From Byssothecium circinans (Eukaryota > Ascomycota > Dothideomycetes > Pleosporales > Massarinaceae), in contig ML976983.1 in NCBI GenBank assembly GCA_010015675.1, forward strand, positions 1,356,494 to 1,420,493: a DNA stretch of 64,000 bases, given 5' to 3'. A program made the position numbers and the translations under genes. This document shows, piece after piece, positions 56,756-64,000 of the stretch (the first letter of the stretch is position 1; each line of letters starts with the position of its first letter). The notes below the pieces were generated by a model. That model was not told where the DNA came from. It did no database searches and was given only the letters and a program-made list of their open reading frames with translations.

Positions 56756-57597
56756 CTATGGGATTGCTTTGTTGACGTAAAGCGCACATTGCCCAACGCG
56801 TTCCTGGGTAGCTGTCGGGAAGGTAATTGGCTCGCCATAGGAGCGTGACAACCATGTTTTGACATCATGATTTGTTATGTCTGCCCCAACGTCGGTATCC
56901 GACGGAGCACATATGATAGCCCTAGGCGTGTTTTTCGTGTTGCTGAGCCAGCATTCTACCAACATCTTTCGAAATGGATTTTCTGGTTCGAAAAGGATAA
57001 AGAGTGAGGAGTCGTTTAGAAATTGTTCGAATTCACCACTTGTCACGTAGACTCCCACTTTCTTTCCAGGGACCACGTTTTCAAACATTGCTGGAAGAGA
57101 TTCTTTATCGGACTTGCCGTAGCTCCAATCGTCAAAACGAACGTTGATCGTAACACCTTGATCCCTAAGCCAGTGAGTCAGTTTAGAGATTCATAATAGG
57201 ATTCTCTTTATAAGAAAACAGCGATCTCTTACCTCGCCTCCCGGATATACTTTACGATATCAAAAACCAGTTGATACTGGTACATTTGCTTCGCAGTCCC
57301 GAATAGCAAGGAGCCCAAATAGACCGGGCAGATGTTGATGACATCAGCTGGCACCCGATCTTTATTCGTAGTCGGGTCCTTGAGAACGTCGCCTGGGACT
57401 TGCGTGTCGTACCATTTTATCCATCTGGACTGGATAGTATTCTGCGACACACTCTTACGAAACTTCCTCATTGGCGCCCCCTGCGCATTCCCGCCGTTGA
57501 TATCGTAGAAAACCCTTTCCTGAGAGGGGAGTGTTATTCTAATATTATCGTGAATATCTTTGAGCTTGTCAACACTATATCTAGTGCTTTCTGCCAT
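56756..57597 (-). CDS. Unknown soluble protein, 2 exons
   Basis: Exons 57597-57233 and 57164-56756 join over a 68-nt intron (GTAAGA...CTTAG, CTGAC branch) into 257 residues. I do not recognise the family. There is no signal peptide or membrane segment. The first half contains SRWIKWYDTQVPGD and PADVINICPVYLGSLLFGTAKQMYQYQ. The second half alternates strand-like and helical segments (VTINVRFDDWSYG, KKVGVYVTSGEFEQFL, SSLFILFEPENPFRKMLVECW, RAIICAPSDTDVGAD), suggesting a compact alpha/beta fold. Splice signals and frame continuity support a real gene; a function cannot be given. Confidence 0.6.
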
Positions 57598-57917
57598 TGT
57601 CGTGTATCTGGGTGGATTTGACGTAATGTGAACAACTGAGAAGCAAAGACGTATGAAACGTGTCGGTGGATAGCATGAAAAAGAAGGTATTTGTTCGCGT
57701 CAACGTGCCATTTATATACTCGTCGTCGATCTCCATCTGGTCTTACTTGATAGCACCGGTGACTGGTCATATATGAGTCCTCTTGACACTTTTGTATGAG
57801 TCTAAGCTGCGGGCCACCAATAGGCTTCCGAGTAGGTTATGAGTCGCTCATATGACTGTGAATAGCTTTGTTGGTTGGTGATCACGCCTGCTCCGCACGA
57901 GCCCCAAAGCGCACTTC

Positions 57918-58057
57918 TTGGTGACACCAACACTAGGGTCGCCGATGTTGGTAATACAACAACGTTTCGGAATGGCCAACACCCGGGAGTCACAGATATT
58001 GGTGACACAACAACGTGGCGGTATCACCAACACTTTGGAGTCACCGACATTCTGGCG
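57918..58057. repeat. Degenerate tandem repeat with period about 50 bp
   Basis: Roughly 2.6 units of CCAACAC..GGGTC.C.GAT.TTGGT.A.ACAACAACGT..CGG, the second starting at about 57976 and the third at about 58027. Because the period is close to a multiple of three, frames on both strands stay open through it; those frames are by-products of the repeat. Confidence 0.7.
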
Positions 58058-58062
58058 TCACA

Positions 58063-60782
58063 CAAAGCTGAAGAATGGCCAATACCCCACCAAATGAAGA
58101 GCTAGGCTCGTGTACTGGGGAGCGCTCATAAAGAAGCTGAGCCATTGACTCACTCCTCCGTGCAACCATGCATGCCGGTACCGACCAAAATACATCATAG
58201 AAAACATGATCTTGTCGTTCAGTGCGCGCACACATGACGAATATGATGAGAACCTCGGTGGTAGTGGCGATCGTCCACTGACTCCACTCGAACAGCTGTG
58301 ACTGTTCCATCACCATTGTTTCACCATCACGGTACGACATCCTATTCACACGCCCAAGGAATCAATGAGAAAGTCGAGGCTGTCGCCTCTTTACAACGGG
58401 AGCTTCCGACTACGCGCAGACGCGAGCCTTTCCAGCAATCCAAGTGGCCTCTCCTCTTCATAGCTCGCTGTTTCGTTGCATAAAAGCCGTTCATTCCTAC
58501 TTATAGGCCTTGGAACTTCCTCCAGGGTTCCCGGTTTGGAGGGATGACGACCTTGCTGATAACACAGAAGCGCATGCGGGGCATACCACAGCCTCGCATG
58601 ATGAAGAGAGCTGCAAGCCTACAGCTCGCAGTACGATCGTGATGGCATCTTAAAGCGCCCTACATCGAATCTCCCTCAAGTCACGTGTGAAATCCTAGCA
58701 ACACGTTGCGGAATTGCGGATCGATGTCTTGGTTCGTACGTTTTTCTTGCTATTCCGCCCAACCGGAGGCTCATCAATTACCATGATATTCAGTACCAAA
58801 TTGCTGAAGCCCTATCGAGCAGCTCATTATTTGATGAATACGCAGAAAAGTGCAGCTTCGACTCATTCGGAGTGTTCGCCGACACGATCGCAGACACATG
58901 TCATCATGCGCAGTCTAGGAAGGTGGGGACGCTCAGTTGAAAACCGAGTTTGGGAATCTAGAAACGGGGATCAAGCTCCTCGGAGCGCCATTCTGTTTTA
59001 GGAGAGGAAGTGATGCCCTGCGATGAATTGATGGCGGGATACCGGGCACATCAGGTTTGGTGTACCAAACAAGACGGAACGACGAAAAGGTGTGCTCTCA
59101 GAACCTCAATGACGTCCGTGTTTCCGAACGCTTGCATCTACTTTAGAATGAGGAGAACCTCTCCAGGACTGGCAATGTATCTACCGTAGGGATCAAAGCT
59201 TTGAAAGTTCTAAAATATGATATCGATGCGCACGGCCAACTTCAAGCCTGGTACCTCGCCACCACCCTCGATCGCTACCTCTGAAGGCCGTCACAAGCAG
59301 CGAAAGCAAAGCTCGCTAAATGATGCCTATTGTTGGAATAGCTGGGGAAAAAGCATATACTCGGGCATATGGCCGTTATGTTCGATAAGAATAGAACGTG
59401 ACCAGGCGTAGGTACGTGAAGAGGCTGAGCGACGCTGATTGGGATTCGAATACGCTGGTTTTGGAAACGAGCTTGGGGTGAAAGATCAAGTCCAGGGTCG
59501 AGTCCGATAGCTCTTTTTCAGTAAAGCGTCTCTGAGATGCCGAATACATCGCTACAACATCGTTTTCCCTAACCCTATTTTAGGGACGTTGAGCCCCTAG
59601 TTTTCGTGAAAAACGCCCTGCCTACTTTGGAAGGTTTAGCCCCTAAAATAGGGGTTCAAAGGTACAAAAATGCCCTTCTTATATGGAAATAGCACCATAG
59701 TGATGACAGTATACACTATCGTAGACGTACTCTTACGATGATGAAGATACTTCGGGGGAAGTCCGAACACGATTGTTGAATGAAAACGTACTCATTGAGG
59801 CTGATAATTGCGGTGCAAACGAAATAAGCCCGTTGACTGGAATCATTCTCTTGGTTGTTCCAGAGCTATTGGTTCGGTTGCGCAATTTTTTGGTTCTTTC
59901 TCGGATTTCTCGGATGGACTGCACTCGTTTGGCCTTCTCTATTTGATGCCCGCGCCAGCATACACGCCTTGCGCATATTACTCCCCCTTAAAGCTATTAG
60001 CCTCATATCTAGACGTAACATCTATCCTAGCAAGTCCCGAGTCACGTTGGGCGTTTTCGGTCTCGCACTCGGTGTAAGGGCCGCGAAGAGCCGCCCAGAG
60101 CACATATACCTTGGCTGCCATGCCGCGCACACGCACTTCCTTAAAAGCATCGCCCTAGCAAATCCCGGAACCGCCTTGGTGCTCCCGCGTGTTCATCTCC
60201 CGCTGTAAGTGTGGGTAGCGATCGATCCGTGTACCTGGAAGCTGGTAGTGAACCTTCCACTGAAACGCACATCGCTCACAACAGAAGTGTTCTAGAAGCA
60301 CTGCACGGCTCCAAATTGATGCCAAAAGGCGTAGTAGAAGGGAGTGTGAGGCGAGACTGAAGGCGAGTTCTTTTAACGTGGGAAACGCGAGACGCGGTAG
60401 CGCGATCGTCAAACCGACCACTCGGGCGCCTTTAGGCCGGGTAAACATGTTACCGTATTCGGCTCCGAGCGAATACGACGTATACGGTCATCTACGTCTG
60501 AGCTTGGGATTCGCAGCTTGGATTCATCCTTTGCGGGCGGACGAAATGCTGAGCGACTTTCCAGACATTCGGGAGCCTCGAATGTCTCAAATCGTGGCGA
60601 GCAGAAGACTGTGGCCGCAAATCAGGTACGCTATGTATCAAATGATCGGATGGTCAAGTGGAATTCCCAGGGGGATCCACATCTCGACATGAGATGGGAG
60701 GTACATATAACTTCCCAGTGTCCTCTTGCATCGGAGACATTTCCTAAACAGTTACTCATATTTTTCTCCCAGTTCAGTCACC
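58063..60782. other. Gene-free 2.7-kb interval
   Basis: No recognisable domain is found on either strand; frames at 58714-59001, 59855-60208 and 60378-60692 look random. It contains the small hairpin element at 59571-59656 and, at its end, the amylase promoter. Confidence 0.5.
59571..59656. repeat. 86-bp inverted-repeat element with CCCTA...TAGGG arms
   Basis: AACCCTATTTTAGGG at 59571-59585 is mirrored by CCCTAAAATAGGGGTT at 59641-59656. Each arm is itself a near-palindrome (CCCTA-TTT-TAGGG), so the element can form a cruciform. The left side reads CCCTAACCCTA and so also resembles the fungal telomere unit, but only about two units are present. Confidence 0.6.
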
Positions 60783-62482
60783 ATGACCCGTCTACCAGTA
60801 AACACTTTCCCACCTTCTCCTCCCAAAAGTCCGAAACTTAAGACAGCCCGTAACTCCATCCCGCTCGAGAATCCAGTTCCCCTCGAAGCTTTTCACTGGC
60901 ACACTCCAGCTGATCATAAACATTGGCGGCGGCTACAATGCGCTCTTCCTTCACTATCAGCGATTGGTATAACGGATCTTTGGTTACCCCCGGGCTCGAA
61001 GGGAGAGGACGCTGAAAGCAAAGGATACAATATCTACGATGCGTGGGATCTGGGTGAATTTGACCAGAAGGGTACTCTAGCGACAAAGTGGGGAACGAAG
61101 GAAGACCTCGTCCATCTTGCGGCACATGGCAAAAACCACGGCATTGGCTTGATGTGGGATGCGATCCTCAACCACCGAGCCTTTGCAGATGCCACCGAGT
61201 TGGTCAAAGTCATGGAAGTGAATCCTAGAGGTAAGATTATCGCTTTACTGTTTTGAAATTAACAGCTGACCATCCCGAGACCGAAGAGAAGACATTACAG
61301 AACCCTTCGACATAGTTGCTTGGTCAAAGTTCAACTTCGAAGGCCGCAACGGAAAGTACAGCAGCTTCAAATTCAACAAGCACCACTTCAATGGTACCGA
61401 CTGGGACCAGCGGACAGAGAAGCGCAGCATCTACCGCTGCGTCGAAGACGGAAAGAATTGGGCGCAAGATGTCGGCAAACTGCAAGGCAACACGGATTAC
61501 CTCATGTTTGAAAACATTGACTATACTAATCGGGAAGTCGTTGAAGATACTACTCGGTGGGGTGAATGGATTGTGGAAGAGCTGGGCTTAAGCGGATTCC
61601 GCTTAGATGCCGTGCAGCATTATAGTTGGAACTTTGCGGATCGTTGGACGCAGCATTTGAAAAAGATGAGCCCGAATGGTTTGCTGTGCGTAGGCGAGTT
61701 CTGGAGTGGCAACGTCAATGAGTTGTTTGAGTGGATGGCCAACATGTCTCCTGACTTCAAACTTTACGACGTTCCACACTCATGTACCGGATGGCGCGAT
61801 TATCGAGATTTGAAGATCGTGATTTGAGAGCGGTTTTCCAAGACACGCTTGTTGAGCGGAAACCGGACGCTGCAGTGGTAAGCCTTCCTACTTCAATGCT
61901 CGTGATGCGCAGACCTTCCTTCGTAACTATGACACGCAAAAGGGCCAGGACATGGAAACGCCAATCTCATACGCTTTCACTCCTCATGCCTACTCGCTTC
62001 TGCTTCTCAGAGAAGGTGGCCATCCGTGCGTCTTCTTTGGCGACCTCTATGGCATCACCACTGGTCCCTATCCCGAGGGCCCGACCTGCTACGGCAAGCT
62101 TCCTGATTTAATCCTCGCCCGCAAACTCTACGCATATGGGGCCCAAGCCGAATTTTTCAATCGTAGTGACTGCATCGGCTGGACTCGCGCTGGCACTGAA
62201 GCGCGTCCAGACGGTATGGCTGTCGTCCTCTCATGGTCTCAGAGTGAGGAATACGAGAGCTCAGGCCCCAGTATTAGTATGAACGTTGGTTTTGAGCATG
62301 CGGGAGAGGTTTGGACGGATGTGCTGGGGTTCGAGTGGAGTGCTATTGTTATTGATGAGGAGGGCTGGGGGAAGTTTCCGTACCAGAGAAATGGGATGGC
62401 GTGTTTTGTGAATAAGGCGGCGGAGGGAAGGGAGAGGTTCCCTGTGCAGTTCAATGCAGATTTCCAGGGTTTATTGGTCTAG
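60783..62482 (+). pseudogene. Cytosolic-type GH13 alpha-amylase with a frameshift
   Basis: Hydrolyses alpha-1,4-glucans; no signal peptide, as in the intracellular bacterial-type fungal amylases. Exon 1 60783-61230; intron 61231-61279 (branch CTGAC, acceptor CCGAG) restores NPRDRREDITEPFDI. Conserved regions: I DAILNH, II GFRLDAVQH (nucleophile Asp), III CVGEFW (acid/base Glu), IV FLRNYD, where the family has FVxNHD, so the usual His is Tyr. After KLYDVP two extra bases (CA, 61777-61778) shift the frame; reading resumes as LMYRMARLSRFEDRDLRAVF. Later, GCAGTG is followed by a 35-base GTAAGC...GCAG segment (61878-61912) that must be removed to give AVTFLRNYDTQKGQ, very short for an intron. The rest, to 62482, is family-like (GGHPCVFFGDLYGI). 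Either a recent pseudogene or a sequence error at 61777. Confidence 0.75.
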
Positions 62483-63528
62483 TATGCATAATATAAAGGT
62501 TATGAAATTAACAAGAGAGTCACTGAGTTCGAATAGACGAAAGTTGTGGGAGCCTATCAGAGGTTCGTTTCCTTTTGAGTCGAAAACTCGTGATGTTATT
62601 GAACCCAACGTTTTGTTAACAAAATGCACTAGCGACCCTTAACCCAATTTTTATCTATGGAAACAAAGTTTTTATTAGTATAGTTATTGCTAGCGGGTTG
62701 TGGTTGGCAGTGTTTATCCACACCGATCTTTCTTTACCCACAAGTTTACCGTGGTATCTACCGTACACCGTTGGGGAAAGCCTCATTGACTCTCGAGAGC
62801 AGCTTGGTTGCGGTATAGGCGTTTTAGGTCAAGGAAGGAAGGATATATCGATGCAGGTGTATGTAAATCTCGATTTATGCTTTGGTAATCTCCCTCGCAC
62901 CTTTCCAACCCTACGAAATATGATTTGTGTTAAAGCGGCGTTGTAAAAGACTCGACCGTTTGTGGTTGTGGCTAGACCGATGTTTATAGGTCGATTTACT
63001 ATACGTCTTCCTTGTGCTTCAGAGCCTGGTGTTCATGTGCTGGGTTGAGTCACCATGGCTAGCGTGGGTGCACCATAGAACGTTCCACCAACATTAGCCC
63101 AACATCGCACATGTCACCCCTCATGAAAACCAATTCTACCTTAAAATGAAGCCAAAACGTCCTCGAAGCCGATCAAGGCACTTAATAAACACTAAACCAT
63201 TTGTATTTTGGTCTACGAAATGAGAACTACTCTAGATGATCTAGGTAGCAATCGCGTGCGCGCAACACGGAAATCTTTCGAGAACGACTGCGTGACAACG
63301 ACTGACCCTCGAACTTTCTCCACGCGATCTCTTGACTCACACAGAGTCATCATCCCCATGACGCAGACTTTGTGGTCAGAGTCATAGAATGTAGAGGTAT
63401 AAATTGAGGCATCGCAACGAGTTCTCTTCTTCACATTGACATTGCACATTTTCCAAATCCATCATTCCGAGACAGAGCACCCTACAACGAGAAGCAATTC
63501 ACAGGCTCGAATACAAAAAGTCGGAGAA
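62483..63528. other. Gene-free interval
   Basis: No domain-bearing frame. The final 300 bases contain the promoter and leader of the SRR1-like gene, with a long CA/AC-rich leader just before the ATG. Confidence 0.5.
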
Positions 63529-64000
63529 ATGGCGACCAAAGAAGCGACGACCCCTCTGGACTCTTCGTCGATTAACGCAGGAGTCCCCGTATGGGGCTTT
63601 ACGACATTATTAGACTTCCTAAAAGACGGCCGCGCCCATCAACGGCTTTCAACCTACAGCGAGCTTTCAGGGAAACAATCCATCACCTACGAAGACAAAG
63701 TAACGATCGAACCTCCCAAAGCTTCATCGACGGGCGACGATGCGAAGGACAACAACGCGAAGAGCCTCGACGAAATTAATGAGGAATGGAATACGCAAAA
63801 GAAGCTTTGGGACACGGGTCTTCTTTGTCTAGAGAAGACCTCGTTGGATAGCGTAGATTGGAATAAGGTATTGGGTCGAAAATCTACCGAAGTGAAGATA
63901 CAAACAATCTTGGTACTCGGTCTTGGGGCGCTTTCACGTGGTGACCACTGGCTCCATAGTATCCTGCAGCACCTCCTCGCGTTCGAAATCATCGCTCGAG
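63529..64000 (+). CDS. SRR1-like domain protein, 5' part (runs off the window)
   Basis: An ATG at 63529 opens a frame of 157 codons that is still open at the window end. After an acidic, Lys-rich linker, KIQTILVLGLGALSRGDHW matches the start of the SRR1-like domain (strand, then GLG with Ser, followed by a helix with Q and H: SILQHLLAFEII). SRR1 is known from plant circadian regulation; the fungal proteins are mostly uncharacterised. The N-terminal 60 residues (VPVWGFTTLLDFLKDGRAHQRL) are also usual in fungal members. The start choice is supported by the first in-frame Met after an AC-rich leader. The 3' part, and any introns, lie outside. Confidence 0.7.
   Translation, partial: MATKEATTPLDSSSINAGVPVWGFTTLLDFLKDGRAHQRLSTYSELSGKQSITYEDKVTIEPPKASSTGDDAKDNNAKSLDEINEEWNTQKKLWDTGLLCLEKTSLDSVDWNKVLGRKSTEVKIQTILVLGLGALSRGDHWLHSILQHLLAFEIIAR

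Noticed and set aside
59560..59590. Possible telomere (CCCTAACCCTA)
   Set aside because: Only about two units, inside unique sequence, with genes following on the right; better explained as part of the small inverted-repeat element.

Overview
This window is nuclear DNA from a filamentous ascomycete (Pezizomycotina; the gene mix would suit Dothideomycetes, but that finer placement is a guess). The evidence is short spliceosomal introns (mostly 43-118 nt, GT...AG, with CTAAC/CTGAC branch sites close to the acceptor), C-rich third codon positions in the intact genes, and fungus-specific families: HET, Zn2Cys6/fungal TF domain, SAT4/PTH11-like rhodopsin domain, SUR7/PalI, AA8-AA12 dehydrogenase, NmrA-like and SRR1-like proteins. 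I see no tRNA, rRNA or CRISPR.

Layout. 0-10.7 kb is gene-poor; the only confident gene is a three-exon BAHD/trichothecene-type acyltransferase (4540-6199). 10.8-13.6 kb is a gene graveyard: a HET-domain gene with one frameshift and four in-frame stops, next to the broken C-terminal half of a TAP-like alpha/beta hydrolase. 14.9-24.6 kb carries a six-exon seven-helix rhodopsin-domain protein, a two-exon unknown protein with a mitochondrial-type N terminus, an NmrA-like oxidoreductase, a RING-like fragment and an unknown membrane protein. 24.6-26.3 kb is gene-free and includes an AT-rich, RIP-like tract. 26.3-36.7 kb holds a secreted PL1 pectate lyase, a YDR124W-like protein, a decayed repeat-family gene, a Baeyer-Villiger-type monooxygenase and, convergent with it, a secreted cytochrome-b (AA8) plus PQQ pyranose dehydrogenase (AA12). 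38.4-39.7 kb is a small repeat nest: a second copy of the decayed gene, split by a 230-bp solo LTR with a 5-bp target duplication, then a 224-bp near-perfect palindrome and a MITE-like inverted-repeat element.

40-57.6 kb is gene-rich: a cytochrome P450, a second HET relic, a secreted beta-helix protein, a SUR7/PalI membrane protein, then a Zn2Cys6 regulator divergent from a DHA1-type MFS transporter, followed by a second Zn2Cys6 regulator (48.4-56.0 kb), and an unknown two-exon gene. 57.6-60.8 kb is repeat-bearing and gene-free. A cytosolic GH13 alpha-amylase with a 2-nt frameshift follows, and the window ends inside an SRR1-like gene.

How the genes may act together: three secreted carbohydrate-active proteins (pectate lyase, AA8-AA12 dehydrogenase, beta-helix protein) point to plant-biomass degradation or a plant-associated life. 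The regulator-transporter-regulator block is the best candidate for a co-regulated export or detoxification unit. The acyltransferase, monooxygenase and P450 are tailoring-type enzymes, but no PKS, NRPS or terpene synthase is visible, so I do not call a biosynthetic cluster. Exon boundaries were worked out by hand from splice motifs and reading-frame continuity; most summed coding lengths are multiples of three, and the exceptions are reported as findings.
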